Positions 23,394-36,112 of a DNA stretch of 64,000 bases are shown here, piece after piece. The DNA comes from Phyto melanocephala (taxonomy: Eukaryota > Arthropoda > Insecta > Diptera > Rhinophoridae). Location of the stretch: positions 169,798,235 to 169,862,234 of the forward strand of contig OW799233.1 of NCBI GenBank assembly GCA_941918925.1, written 5' to 3'. Positions within the stretch are counted from its first letter, which is position 1, and every line of letters starts with the position of its first letter. The notes under the pieces were generated by a model. It worked only from the letters and a program-made list of their open reading frames with translations. It was not told where the DNA came from and made no database searches. A program made the translations under genes and the position numbers.

Positions 23394-25808
23394 TTGAATT
23401 AGGTAATTTTAGAAAGTAGAGGGGTAAAAGGGGATCATCTCAAATTTCTAAAGAGAGTTTTGTGTTTACAAATAAATTATTTGAGTTAAAATTTTACAAG
23501 TTTTATCTGCTTTTTGTTAATTTTCGGTATGTATGCTACCACTTCTAGACTTATCATTTTAAAATTAAGAAAAGAATTTTTTGTTGCTTCTGTTGACGTT
23601 GCAGTGCTATTCGGAAATTTTATATAATGATCTATACCAATAATATACAAACTTTTATTAGAAAAAGGTAATTATAATTTAATTTAACTATTAAAAGGTA
23701 ATTGTTCACGATACTACTTTAAATACAAATAATATATTTTTTTTTTCAATCTTTCCCACCTACAGTTGTGTAGGGTACAAAAATCTACTCAATGTACATA
23801 CATATCTTTGTGCAAAAACTAAATATTTACTATTGTACAAGTGGTTGTGATCTTAGCACTAGTTTGTTTTGTCTTGTAATAAAATAGCTTGACGTGTTTT
23901 TTTATTTTTTCTACTTGTCAGTTACTAACGAAAATACCAAAAAAACACGGTTTAACCACGAAATTACAATACAAAAATTTAAGCAAAAAAATTAAAAATG
24001 TGTAACTATAACAAAATTTGCAAAAAAAAAAAAAGAAAGTTAATTATATACTAACTAATGAATAAACTAATTTTAAAACAAGTTTTTAAATAAAAAAAAA
24101 ACTATTCTTTAACTTACACTAAAAAAAACTATTTAAAAGCATTGCATTATATTATGTTTTATTTGTTCGTCTTTTTGAATTTGCAATTTGGCCATGAATT
24201 TTTAGCGAAAGTGTTTAAACACCAAATTTTTTTTTTTTTATATGTACATATTAATTATTTTTTAAAGTTAAGCAATGGTCATGAATTTACCATTTAACTT
24301 GCCTAAAAGCATTAAGAGTTTTTTAACAGCAGCCATTTTTTTAAACGTAAAAAATGTAAAACGAAAATTTTAAATAATTTATTATATCGTCGTTGCTCCA
24401 ACAAATTCATTTATGTGTTTTTTATAAAGTTCTCAGAAGAGCAAAACAAATATTTAATTTTGTTACTTTACAATATTAAACTATAGCGCACTGACTATTC
24501 TTTAATTTTGAACCAATCAAGATATCCCTAAACGGTTTCGTGAATAGATGTGTGACCAATAATGGTTCAAAATAGAGCAATAAAATTTTTTTTTTAAATT
24601 GTCACATAACCGATTTTGCCAGAGCAGCGACGATATGTACTATGTGTGTAGAATTTAAAACATAATTTTAGACAATATTAATGTGGCCAGTTTTTAAGGA
24701 TATGATACGTTTATAGTTAATATTTTTTAATTTAATTATTTTTAGGTGTCGTTCAAATTTGTTTATATCCCAAACGGCATTAATTTGTACTGGAGATGTT
24801 GTCTTTACCTGTTACTTAATAAATTTTTCTGGTGTTTTTTTTTTCTTTGCGTTCTGGTTAAATTGAGCCCAAGTGGTCATTATAAACATATTCGATGCTT
24901 TCAGCAGTAGTTATATCGGAACGATGTCGAGTATAGAGTTTTGGTATTAAAATTAGATTATGGTTTTGGTAGTTCTCTGTTGGCTTAAATGTTTTAGGAC
25001 TTGGTTGGTTTGATGGACTTAGAAAACAAAAATGGTCAATAAGAAGTTTTGATATGCAGCCGTTTTACTACTGGGCTGCTAAAATGTAGATGGGATGAAT
25101 TGGGCCATAAAGTTTCAGTTTATTGTATATGATTTTATTTGTACCTGCTTTAAACTTTATAGTAGAGAGTTTGAAAAGAGAAGACCGAAGTAATTTTGAA
25201 AACAAATAACTTTTATGAATATATACAGAAAATGGCTTTAAAAACTGGACTAGTAATAATTTAATTATTAAACTCTTATTTGAAACAAAATAAATGTTTA
25301 CATATAAAAATCACGTTAACGAAATAATTTATATGTTTCAATCATATGATTTAATCATAAAATGTCATCATATCCTGAAATGTTAATGATGCAAATTTAT
25401 TATTTTTTAGTAAATATCTTTTTAAGATTAAACTTACACACTTAAACAAAAAAAAATCCTTAGACCTAATTATTATTTTTATTATGTGGCAACGCTATTT
25501 TTAGCTTATGTAAAAATAAACTTAAAAAATTCTGATTTTGTAAACAAAATTTATGAAAATACCTTCTATCCTATATAAATTTTTTTTGTTATTATGTATG
25601 TATGCACATTAGACCGTATCGCCTTACAATAAAAAAATATCGCCGTACACCACCAAATATAAAGAATATTTGCAAAATGGTTTGGAAAAAAAAAATTAAT
25701 TTTTTTCGCCGACATAGGGGTCGCCCTATGTTTTCGTTATATCTTCGACTGTTCTAGCATATACCTACTAGATTTCAGTTCCTACCACCCTAGTGCACCA
25801 TCTTAATA
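23394..25808. other. AT-rich DNA, no gene seen
   Basis: Only a small inverted repeat was noted, ATTTTGAACCAAT at 24505 and its approximate complement ending at 24573. No coding region is supported. Confidence 0.45.
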
Positions 25809-26343
25809 AAGTGTTCGCCATCAAACGTTTTTTTTTCAACTAGTGCTTATTTCGTGAATGGTAATACTTAGCTCATGTCTGATTTGACAGATAATTAGTT
25901 TTGTCATTCCGCTGAACGAATATGGTTGTGTATACGCTTGAACAACGCTGGGAAGTATTGCGACATTACTTTCGCCGATTTTGCCAAAAAAAAATCATCT
26001 TTTCAGATGAAGCTCATTTTGATCTTGGCGGGTATGTAAACAAGAAAAATGCTTTGGTGCACAGAAAACCCGCACGCATACATTGAAAAGCCGATACACT
26101 CAAAACGAGTCACTGTTTGGTGCGGATTTTGGTCCAGAGGCATAATTGGGTCATTTTTCTTCGTTCTTGGCCGTTACAGTCAATGGCGATCGTTATCGGG
26201 CCATATTAAACGAATTTTTGTTCACAAAAATTGAAGAGGAGGATATTGGCAACATTTGGTTTCAACAGGACGGCGTGCCACACAGCCGAAGGTACACTTT
26301 TTTTATAGCATTTTAAAAAAAAAAAGTTATTTTGCGTTCCCTT
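25809..26343 (+). mobile_element. Internally deleted mariner, copy 2
   Basis: The ends are AAGTGTTCGCCATC and inverted AAGGGAACGCAAAATAAC, flanked by TA at 25807-25808 and 26344-26345. Its layout matches 9243-9767: leader, start region MVVYTLEQRWEVLRHYF, then a jump to the first catalytic block and an end soon after the second. This copy keeps 27 bp of N-terminal code that copy 1 lost. Confidence 0.85.
25923..26290 (+). pseudogene. Mariner transposase remnant
   Basis: The start MVVYTLEQRWEVLRHYFRRF is followed by FSDEAHFDLGGYVNK. A short deletion removes NCRIW near 26050. Then come RVTVWCGFWSRGIIGSFFF and NIWFQQDG near 26250-26270. Frameshifts lie near 26050 and 26170, and four bases are lost after QQDG. 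The first two catalytic aspartates are visible; the third block and the C-terminus are absent. Confidence 0.85.
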
Positions 26344-26345
26344 TA

Positions 26346-28574
26346 TGAGAAAATTAAAACTCGCAAAAAATCTTAAACTTTTGAAAAGGAAGTACTTTTT
26401 TAATTCAAGCTGAACTATTTTAAGAAATTTTTTATGTTTATGTTTCCCGAACGTAGGGGTTGTATCTTTAATTTTTCCGTCATATCTTCAGTATTTGCAG
26501 TCGGATCCTAAAGTATGATATATCGATGGTTTTGTCCCAAATAGCATTGACCTCAAGTACCCTCTTTTATTACTTACCCATCATATCTCAACTTATACAA
26601 CAAGAATTTAAAAAAAAATATATAAAATGCTGTATTTTTGGCGGCTCTCGAGTTATTCATCGGTGACAGCCATATTAGATTCATGTACTATATAAACAAA
26701 ACACTCGGTGTTTTGAGAATAGCATGGATAAGCTGTAAAAAAAATTAAGTTTAGCAAAGAAAACTATTATATGATGTTATTTTCCTTGTTCTTGCAATGC
26801 CTCCAGATGGTCTTGCGTATAGAACTGCAAGCATGGCGGTTAATTCAAATTTGATCCAATTTATCATCTTGCAGTATGAATCACTCAAAAAAAAAAAAAA
26901 AGAGTAGTAATGGTATTATTCCATCTATTATTCAATAAGAGATTATTATGTTTACCTACCTACTGTTGTTAATACCGAAAATATGACTAAACATTATTTT
27001 AAATAGTTCTACTGTTATTATCGAAATACTTTATTTGCGAAGGTTTAATTAATTTCTTTCGAGTTTTAATTTTCTGATATTAGGTTGGTACATTAGGGAA
27101 GTAGGAACTGAGACCTAATGGGTAAATACTAGATGAGGATACTAAAGGTCAATGACTATTAAAGCAAAACATTGGTCTCCTCGAGACAAAAACATCGATA
27201 TATCACACTTTAAGATCCGACTGTTAAGGCCATAATAATTGTTTTCCAAAACGGCCTTGCAACAATACTCCATATTCGGTGGCGTACGGCGAATTTTTTT
27301 TGCAAATCAAAAAAATCAATACTTCTCTATTCAAATTACAAATGCAAGAAACAACAATTTCAAAATCAATGATGCATGATTTTTTATTATAATAGAACAA
27401 CTTGAACATTTTTTGTCGGATTCGGGACAAGTGGATTTATGTCACCTTTAAACAAAACCACAAGACTCATTTAAGGAAAATATATAAAAATATACAATTA
27501 AAAGCAAAGCTTACGACAAGACAATAACAAGTAAAAATAATAAAAAAAAAAACAAAAATTGCAATTCAAAATGATAAAGTTTAATTTTTTCTTTTTTTTG
27601 ATATTTTCGTGAAAGTAAATTGACCGATTTACATTTGTTACCACTGCTCTTTTTCTATTTAGCTTTTTTTTATTTATTTTTTGTTTGTTAATTTAAAGCA
27701 CAGTTTGAGACACACAACAAACCACACATATATTGTTATTACAACTACTGTGCTGTTAATGACAAAGAGTTGGCCAACTGTAAAATTTTACATACATTTA
27801 CACCTATTGGCAACGACACATACATACATTCTCATACTGCCAACAGAAAAAGGTCAGCTTAAATTTTATTACATTTTTTAAAGCTCTTTTTAAACAGAAA
27901 AAAGTGTTATTTACAAATGTTTGAAAAGTTCTTCTACAAAAACAAAATAAAACTACAAAAAATAAACCAAGAAAAAAATTTGATTAATGTTGGCAACAAT
28001 ACTACAACTAACAATAAACTAAAAAAGCAACAACAAAATCGTTTTAAAGAACAAAAAATTAAAAAACGACTAAGAATGTCATTAACCTTACCCCATTTCA
28101 CAGCCACTATTAAATTAATACATACTCACACTTCCTAACTTACATGCATAATTTAATACTCATGTGTATTTATTTTTGCGGAAAGCATGAGTGCAAATAT
28201 CCAGTGGTGCTAAAATCGCGATTCACTTATACACAGCCAAAGCTAAAAAATTCTTTGAAATTTTACGAATTACAGAAAAGCCAGTTTAATAAGCAAAACA
28301 AACTGAAACTGGGTTTTTTAAAAAATAAAGTTTTTTGAAAAAATATTGTACATGCAGTGCAATCGATTTTCTGTTCTTATATACCCATAAAAAAACTAAT
28401 TATTTTATTTTATATTTTTTTTTATTTATATAAAAATTAAAGAAAAAACACAAATTTTTTTAGTTTGTTTTTTTATTCAAAATTGAAAAGAATTAAAAAA
28501 ATAACCTATAAAATTGACAACAATTTATAAAATAAACTTTTAAATACATTAACTGCCTTATTCATAAAAAATAT
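26346..28574. other. AT-rich DNA, no gene seen
   Basis: Several 60-70 codon frames (27681, 27917, 28144) are K/N/T/H-rich and overlap no recognisable domain. Treated as chance. Confidence 0.45.
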
Positions 28575-28648
28575 TTTTGGTTTATTGAAGGCTTATTTGA
28601 CAAATTTCTGTATGACATCTGTAAAATAAGCCTCTAATAAACCTAAAA
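28575..28648. repeat. Short hairpin MITE
   Basis: The left arm TTTGGTTTATTGAAGGC and the right arm GCCTCTAATAAACCTAAA are near-complementary, with a loop of about 17 bp. It looks like a small palindromic MITE or foldback. Confidence 0.55.
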
Positions 28649-28884
28649 TAAAAACTTTAACAAAATTACTAGTATGTAATTAAAAATATACTAGATATTT
28701 TTAACTTCAGACTATTACCTATTAGCGTTACCAGTAGCTGAAATAAAAAAGCTTTAATCGATTAAATAAGTGTGCTAATATAATATAATGAATAAAACAC
28801 AAATTATTTAGTAAACTATTGTCATTTATTTTTATTAGGATAATATTGGTATTGTTTAATTTTAAATATCAATGACAATGACAA

Positions 28885-29110
28885 TGTTGATCTTTAATTG
28901 TTGGGCACGATGATGAGTCTAGGTTGACGGCTCTTTTGCCACACTCGCGAAAACAGCAATGTTTTCTGTTCAACAAAAGAAGCCATTCACAGATGTTTTC
29001 ACATTCAATACAGACCTGTTTTGCTGAAATTTAAATATTTTTCACAATTCTCCCGATTGTGGATGAATTTGAATGAATTTGAATTTGATTATGATGACCA
29101 AAAGTTTCCA
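28885..29110 (-). pseudogene. Mariner N-terminal relic
   Basis: On the minus strand, STIGRIVKN near 29050 and VAKEP-like linker sequence near 28930 correspond to the same mariner type as 14930-15541. The DNA of the two loci also matches in reverse orientation: GTTGGGCACGATGATGAGTC here is the complement of that copy at about 15325-15345. Frames are broken and no ends were found. Confidence 0.65.
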
Positions 29111-29399
29111 TTTTTTTTTAAGTGTATATTTATATGTACATACATACATATTTTTTATTAAATAAAATACTGGGTATTACTAGTCAGGTACAAACAAAAA
29201 TTATATATTTATGTTTAAAGCTTAAAATATATTAAAATTAAAAGGAAAATATGTTTTCTGTTTTTTCCAAATCTTCTTCGTATTCTATTTAATTTTGGTA
29301 CTTCTCTGAAGAATCGACTTTTTGTGAACATCTTCTTCAGACTCTAAATCATATCATAATTTGATGATGAAAATGAATAGGTGTCTTTTGGCGTTATAA

Positions 29400-29885
29400 T
29401 CATCTATCTGTGTTCAGGAAGAGTTCCGGACAAAAAATAAACAAAATTCCCTAAGAAATTTCTCGTGTGGTAAGCTATTTGCAGTTGTGGCAAACGAAGC
29501 CAAGCATTTGTGGCATCAGGCACGATAAACACAGAAATTAGTATCACGGAGTGCCTACAAAAACGACTTTTACCTTTTTTGAGACGGCATCGAGTGCCTA
29601 CATATTTTTGGCCTGATTTGGCATCATGTCACTATGGAAAAATGGCACTTGAGTGGTAATAAAGAATAATGTCATTTTTGTACCACGAGAGTCAAATCCA
29701 CCTAACTGTACAGAACTTTAGCCTGTGGAAAGGTACTTTGCTCTTGTAAAAAAGGAATTGAAGAGCACAGGAAAGGTGTCCCAGAACATGTCCGATTTTA
29801 AGTGTAGATGGACCACCTCCTCCAAAAAGGTAACAGAAGCAACTGTAAAATCTTTAATGGAAGGACTTCCGAAAAAAGTCGATAA
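29400..29885 (+). pseudogene. Tc1/mariner-superfamily relic, WPDLASCHY type
   Basis: Across frames it reads ITECLQKRLLPFLRRH, then YFWPDLASCHYGKMALEW, VPRESNPPNCTELRPVERY and FALVKKELKSTGKVSQNMSD. This is the catalytic half of a Tc1/mariner-superfamily transposase in which the second aspartate sits in WPDLASCHY and the last acidic residue in ELRPVE. Single-base frameshifts separate the segments. Termini were not located. Confidence 0.75.
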
Positions 29886-30973
29886 TTTTATAAATACGAA
29901 ATAATAAATTAAGATTTTAATGTTCAATAAATTTGTACAATTCTTTAACAAATTTGCGTATTTTAAAGAGTTTCTATATTGCACGATTTGGGTTTTATTT
30001 AACTTAATGCAACTACAAATTATATTTGATACACTCCTTTATATATATATTCTCAAAGAGAGAGAATGACATGCAATTTAGAAAGACCGCCAATTATAAA
30101 GCAGAACAGTCGATTTTTATTATCTTTTTTTATTATAATTATTATACTTTGACTAGTACTTTTGCTGCAGTCTCGTTACATCTAGTGCTTTGACTGTCCT
30201 AAAAGTTTAGAAAACTGTAATACAAAAGTTGTTTGTATGTGCAAAGACATATGTATTTATACGCACCAAACTGTTTGATATTGTCCAACAATTCTTTATG
30301 TCTCGAATTCACCTTCTTTGGCAATATCTCTGCCACTTTCTATTTGAACTTATCCGCCTATATATTTCTATTCGGAATAATCGTGGAAGATAATGTAAGA
30401 AAACAAATGGCAAAATACAAAATAGAATAATTTTCAAAAGTATAAACAATCGAAACTTAATACTTCAGCTAAATTTACACTGCTGTTATACAAGTCGTAA
30501 GACCTGTTAAAAAATTTTGTAGAATAAAGAATGTAGAAGAATTGTGCAAAAATAAATTTTAATCAGTAGAAGAGATTATATGTTAAAACTAATGAAAATA
30601 CTGATATAAATTTGACAAGTTAACTAAATCCTTTTTTTCCATTTTTCAAATCGTTTTAAAAGAATTGAACATTACATCAAAAGTGTATTTTAATGTTATC
30701 ATTATCAAATACATTTAGATGTCTTTCGGTAAATACTTAAGATGCTAGTACATAATATATTTGATGTATCAGAGTTTTATTATTTACATTTTTTATATTT
30801 TATATCCTGTATAATTAGTGATTGTTTTTATATTGTGTTTACAACTGCATTATTTAACTGTTAATCATTTCATTGTTATAGTTCTTTGCTATAGTCATTA
30901 TGTTTAATATCTAAAATAAATAATTTTACAACAATTAAAAAAGCAAAAAAGAAAATGTTTGCTGTTTCTGTAA
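29886..30973. other. AT-rich DNA, no gene seen
   Basis: Nothing recognisable. A 65-codon frame at 30233-30430 has no identifiable domain. Confidence 0.45.
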
Positions 30974-31657
30974 CACGGCTTTCAGACTAGGCAAGTCACT
31001 TGCGCAAGTGACTTGCGCAAGTGTTGTGTTTATAGGCAAAAGGGGTAAGGTCGGGTTAAGAGGAAGAAACTTGCTCATTTTTGAGTACACACTTGCCTGT
31101 ACTCGGCAAGTACGAGCAAGTTTTTGTTGAGAAACTAAAAACAAAAGAGTAATAAAAACAAACAAGAGTGCTATATTCGGCCATGCCGAATCTTATATAC
31201 CCTTCACAACGTGTAGTCATGCAACAACAATTGTTTATGTCACCATTTATCTCATATGAAATACGTACATACAAAACATACATATATAAAAACATCCCAT
31301 TGTAATATTATACATTTAGTTTACTTATGTGCTTAAAAAAAATAAATTAAAAGAAAAATTAAAAATAAAACAATAAAAATTTGAATAAAATCTAAAATAA
31401 AAAAAATTTTTTGGCTCACTCTAACCAGTATACCACGTTTGTATGTATGTGTAGATAATTGATAATTGTAGAAATTTCAAACGGAATGACAAACCTATAT
31501 ATACCCTTTTTCACTGTGTGAAGAGTATAATAAGTAAAAGAGAACGAAACTTGGGCAAGTCAGTTGCTGAGTCTGAACATGAAAGCAAGTTCAAAGAAAA
31601 ATAAAAGAAAATAAAAAACTAACTTGAGCAAGTGACTTGCCTAGTCAGAAAGGGGTG
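30974..31657. mobile_element. MITE split by a Helentron-like copy
   Basis: The inverted ends contain GACTAGGCAAGTCACTTGC on both sides; the outermost bases are CACGGCTTTC on the left and CACCCCTTTC inverted on the right. Further CAAGTGACTTGCGCAAGTG motifs follow inside the left end. The family-A repeat at 31157-31532 lies inside, leaving about 310 bp of host MITE. No clear target duplication could be fixed. Confidence 0.65.
31157..31532 (-). mobile_element. Short family-A Helentron-like repeat
   Basis: It starts with the reversed end AAGAGTGCTATATTCGG and hairpin ATTCGGCCATGCCGAAT, and ends CCCTTTTTCACTGTGTG. The GTCY core and most of the tRNA-like segment are deleted, leaving about 375 bp. 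Confidence 0.75.
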
Positions 31658-31904
31658 TAATTGATGTAGAACTGCAAACACCATGAATTATTTTTTCATC
31701 GACCTCATTGTAACACATAAGTAAAATAAGAGAATAAATAATGTTTAAAATTTTATTTTGCTAAAAAGCGCTTAGCATCTTTTTTTTTGTCTTCCTTCAT
31801 ATTATATATTTTTAAAGTAAATATTTTTGTATTATTTTATACTTTTATTGTGTTAATCAGCTGCTTAATTATTTTAATTTTTCAAAAAAGCTCGTACAAA
31901 AAAG

Positions 31905-32600
31905 GTGGGTATTGAAAATGTGCTTAATCGGTCTATTAGGGAGAAATTTATGCAACTAATGCTGGAGTGGGTCATAAATAGATGAACGTTGCTGAAATTT
32001 CGTAAATGTGGCTTTTATCTTAATACAGGGAAATGAAGTTGACACGCTTATTTTAACGTTCACTTTACTTATGACTTTTTAATTCATATAATTTCTATAT
32101 GAACAAGGATTTTAAAAATCTTAAACGCTCTATTTCAACATAAGGCACACTGTAGTATTTTTATGTACACTCATAAAACAAATCAAGCAGCCCGTACTTA
32201 AATTAATCCGTAGAGGTGTCAGAAGTACGGATTTTCTTAAGAATTAAATTCTTGGATTTTAAATTTGACTTTCTGTAAATTTCTATTTTTATAATGAACT
32301 GTGGTTCCATATTCTACTCGAAATAAATGGGCGGATACACCCACTTTTACGTTCACTTTCTCAAATTTTTCTTGTATTTATGTCACATTTTAACAGGATT
32401 TTTCAATAAAACTTCAACCACATATAGTTTCAGTTTCATCACAATTTTATGACCAAAAAGTGGAAAATGCCACGCCCACACAGACTATATTCATATATTA
32501 TTTTTCAATTATTTCTACTTTTTTATGAAACTTTGCACATGCAGCGAATTTACTACATATTTAGAATTTAAATTTTACAATTTTGTATTTATAAGTTAAT
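31905..32600. repeat. Degenerate family-B-like sequence
   Basis: Phrases such as ATTCATATAATTTCTATATG and CGGATACACCCACTTTTACG recall the body of the family-B copies at 14785 and 21398. No termini are preserved. Confidence 0.45.
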
Positions 32601-32604
32601 AATA

Positions 32605-33474
32605 TTTTTATACCCTTCACACAGTGAAAAACGGTATATATAGGTTTGTCATTCCGTGTGAAATTTCTACAATTTTCATTTCCGACCCCATAAAGTATAT
32701 ATTTTCTGAAAGCTTATGAGTAGGGGAGTCGATTAAGCCCTGTCAGTCTGTCCGTCTGACCGTCTGTCCGTGTGTATGTTGAAATCAACTTTTTGAAGCC
32801 CCCCGAAATCGCTTGGACCCGGATGAGGTATTAAAATATCAGAAATATTCGGGAGTAGATCGGTATTGAAAATCAGAAATATCGGTTCATAAACAACTGA
32901 GATATGAGCAAAAACCCACGACTACCTCAATTTTTTTTTCACAAAAACAACATTACAACAACAACATACATACATACAAACTTGTATATTGGTTAAAGTA
33001 AACGTGGGATCGAATCCCAGCTGAGCCAAAAAAATTTTTTTTTTAATTTTTATTTTTTTTTTTAATTTTTTTTTTATTTTTTTTTTATTTTTTATTATAT
33101 ATTAATATATATTTTAATAATATACATTTTTATTATTTTTTAAAAAATTTTTTTTTTAATTTTTTTTTTTTTTTTGTTTTATATTTATTATTTATATTTA
33201 AATTATTTTTTTTTACATTTTTTTTTTTAAATTTTTTTTTTAATTTTTTTTTAAAAATTTTTTTTTTTTTAAATTTTTTTATTTTTTTTTTTAACATACT
33301 TACGTTAATTTTTAATTTTACAATAAGATGTTTTTATATATGTATTTTTTTTATATGTATGTACGTATTTCATATGAGATGAATGGTGATACAAACAACT
33401 GTTATTGCATGACTACACGTTGTGAAGGGTATATAAGATTCGGCATGGCCGAATATAGCACTCTTACTTGTTTT
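32605..33474 (+). mobile_element. Family-A Helentron-like repeat
   Basis: Full-length layout: start TTATACCCTTCACACAGTG, core CTGTCAGTCTGTCCGTCTG near 32740, tRNA-like segment near 32990-33030, T-rich stretch 33035-33300, subterminal TGTGAAGGGTATATAAG, hairpin ATTCGGCATGGCCGAAT, end CTCTTACTTG. It faces the copy at 33606. Confidence 0.8.
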
Positions 33475-33605
33475 AACTCTCTCTTACTGCAGGAGTCGTA
33501 AAAAACTTTACATGTTCGTTCACTTTCCGTGAAAAAAACACGTAAGGAATAACAACCCCATTGCCGAATTAAAAGAAAACTAAATAAATTAAACTTAAAC
33601 AAAGA

Positions 33606-34383
33606 AAACAAGTAAGAGTGCTATATTCGGCCGTGCCGAATCTTATATACCCTTCATAACGTGTAGTCATGCAATAACAATAGTTTGTATCACCATTTAT
33701 CTCATATGAAATACGTACATACATATATGAAAAACATACATACATACATATATAAAAACATCCCATTGTAAAATTAAAAATTTACGTATGTATGTTAAAA
33801 AAAATATAAAAAAAGTATAAAAAATTTTAAAAAAAATTTTAAAAAAATTAAAAAAAAATAATTAAAATATAAATAATAAATATAAAACAAAAAAAAATTA
33901 AAAGAAAATAATATATTAAATAAAAAATAAAAAAAAATTTAAAAAAAAATATAAAAAAATAAAAAAAAAGATTTGTTTCGGCTCAGCTGGGGTTCGATGC
34001 CACGTTTACTCTAGCCAGTATACACGTTTGTATGTACATATGTATGTTGTTGTTGTAATGTTGTTTTTGTGAAAAAAAATCGAGGTGGTCGTGGGTTTCT
34101 GCACATATCTCAGTTGTTTATGTACCGATGTTTCTGATTTTCAATACCGATCTACTCCCGAATATTTCTGATATTTAAATACCTCACCCGGGTCCAAACG
34201 ATGTCGGGGCGCCTCAAAAAGTTAATTTCAACATACACACTGACAGAGCTTAATCGACTCCCCTATTCATAAGCTTTCAGAAAATATATACTTTATGGGG
34301 TCGGAAATGAAAATTGTTAGAAATTTTACACGGAATGACAAACCTATATATACCCTTTCTCACTGTGTGAAGGGTATAATAAT
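33606..34383 (-). mobile_element. Family-A Helentron-like repeat, opposite orientation
   Basis: It mirrors the preceding copy: AACAAGTAAGAGTGC, hairpin ATTCGGCCGTGCCGAAT, A-rich stretch 33790-33970, tRNA-like segment 33975-34030, and reversed start CACTGTGTGAAGGGTATA. The GTCY core is shortened. With 32605-33474 it forms a large inverted pair around a 131-bp spacer. Confidence 0.8.
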
Positions 34384-34690
34384 ACATGTTTAGTATAAGA
34401 TTATTTCTACAGCGATTAAAATTATTAATAAAACAACAAAATAATATTTAAAATTGTTGGGTGTCAAAAATTTGGCACAGCCAAACTTGTTTTCTTCATT
34501 TATTTATTTTGTTTTTAAGACACAAAAAATGACTCAATTTGACTACGCCTTAAATTGTTTTTTCCGTAAAGTAGAAGATAATTTTAAAAAAGTTTTTGCT
34601 TTATTGGAAAATATTTGTGTTGAAAATGACAAAAAGAGTAATTGTTTTAAAGTGAAAAAATTTTACACTGAAATTTAACTTATAAAATTA

Positions 34691-34851
34691 ACTGCCTGTT
34701 CAACGATGTCGAAAGAAAACACAAGCGAACTTTCATTCGTACAAATATATTGAAAACAACAACAAAAACTAAAAATTTGTTTTTGTTTTCAACGTATTTG
34801 TACGAATGAAAGTTCGCTTGTGTTTTCTTTCGACATCGTTGAACAGGCAGT
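34691..34851. mobile_element. 161-bp near-perfect hairpin element
   Basis: The arms begin ACTGCCTGTTCAACGATG and are complementary almost throughout (about 57 bp before the first mismatch zone), around an AAAACTAAAAATTT-type loop. The duplication AAAATTA flanks both sides (34684-34690 and 34852-34858). It encodes no protein. The arms are too alike to be old, so it is a recent foldback/MITE insertion. Confidence 0.85.
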
Positions 34852-34858
34852 AAAATTA

Positions 34859-36112
34859 TCTAGTTACTAGCAGGTAATTTCTTACAAGTTTTGCAGTTGC
34901 ATTACACTGTGTTACATAAATCAATTTTTTTTAATACGCAGTAAAAATTCTATATAACCACTAATCAATCAGTCAGCAAACCAAAGGAAGTAAAACTTTG
35001 TGCAAAGTTTTTGTTTTGGTATTTTGTCCTTTTACATATCTTTACATTGTTAAAGATACTAAATACATATAAAAAAATTTTAATATAAATATGTATTATT
35101 TTACATCAATTTGATTATCATATTAGAGGGAATAATCCGTAGAATAAAAAATACGTTTTTTAAATGGGCAAACCAAAACTTATTAAAAAAAATTTCAGAA
35201 ATAAATTTTGAGCCCTATGTTTTTTTTTTACCAGTTGTTAAAATATCAAGGATACAATTTTTTAATGATGTTTTTTATTCTATCGAATTTGTTTATGGCC
35301 AGAACTTAATTTTTAAACAAGATTTTATATAAATATGTTCATATATTGGACAATTTTACGGTTTATAGGGTAATAGTTTATTGCTTCTATTTTTCCAAAG
35401 CACAATAGTTATACAAATAAATTGCACCTGTAGTGCCAACGGTATGTACAGCAATGACATTCCGTTTGTAATTTCTAAATATTCTTTTCCGATCCCATAA
35501 AATATGTATATCTTTTCTGAAAGCTTATGAATAAGGGAGTCAATTAATTGATCTACCTCCGTCTGTCCTTGAAATCAACTTTTAGAAGCCCCCATATGCT
35601 GCACAGTTCTGTATTTGGTATCCCTCTTATCTTATGAAAATATTCGGAAATAAATAGGGTCCTATAAGTTTTTGAGATATGAAATGAATAGGACAATTGC
35701 CCTATAAGTTTCTGAGCTATGAGTCTCTATTCTTCGCGTTTTTATAACCACAAAAATTAAATTAAAATTTTTCATCTCTAGGATATTTTTTATACACGTT
35801 TAAATATTTAAGGTTTCATTAGGTCGTAAATTATTTTTAAGCACACTATGGCCAAATTTCTAGCCGTAATTTTGGAGATTATTCCTGCGAAAAACTATCA
35901 AGGCGGCTTGAAACTAACTGAGATATAAGCACCAAACGACAACTGCTTCAGAGTTTTTCATAATATCTTCTAATTTATTCAGTTTTAAAACAACCGAGAG
36001 AGTCAATATCAAATAAATGGGCTTAAATAGCAGAATATAATAATTTATATACAGTATCGGACAAACTTTGCAATAACATGAAAAAAATGGTTAATTTATA
36101 AAAAATCCAATA
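34859..36112. other. AT-rich DNA with a decayed Helentron-like core
   Basis: At 35445-35600 the order CATTCCGTTTGTAATTTC, GATCCCATAAAATATG, GAAAGCTTATGAATAAGGG and CCTCCGTCTGTCC matches the family-A core, without ends. The remainder is featureless, including a 73-codon frame at 35111. Confidence 0.5.

Noticed and set aside
24505..24573. A small inverted repeat as a possible MITE
   Set aside because: Arms of only about 13 bp with no target duplication; such pairs arise easily by chance.
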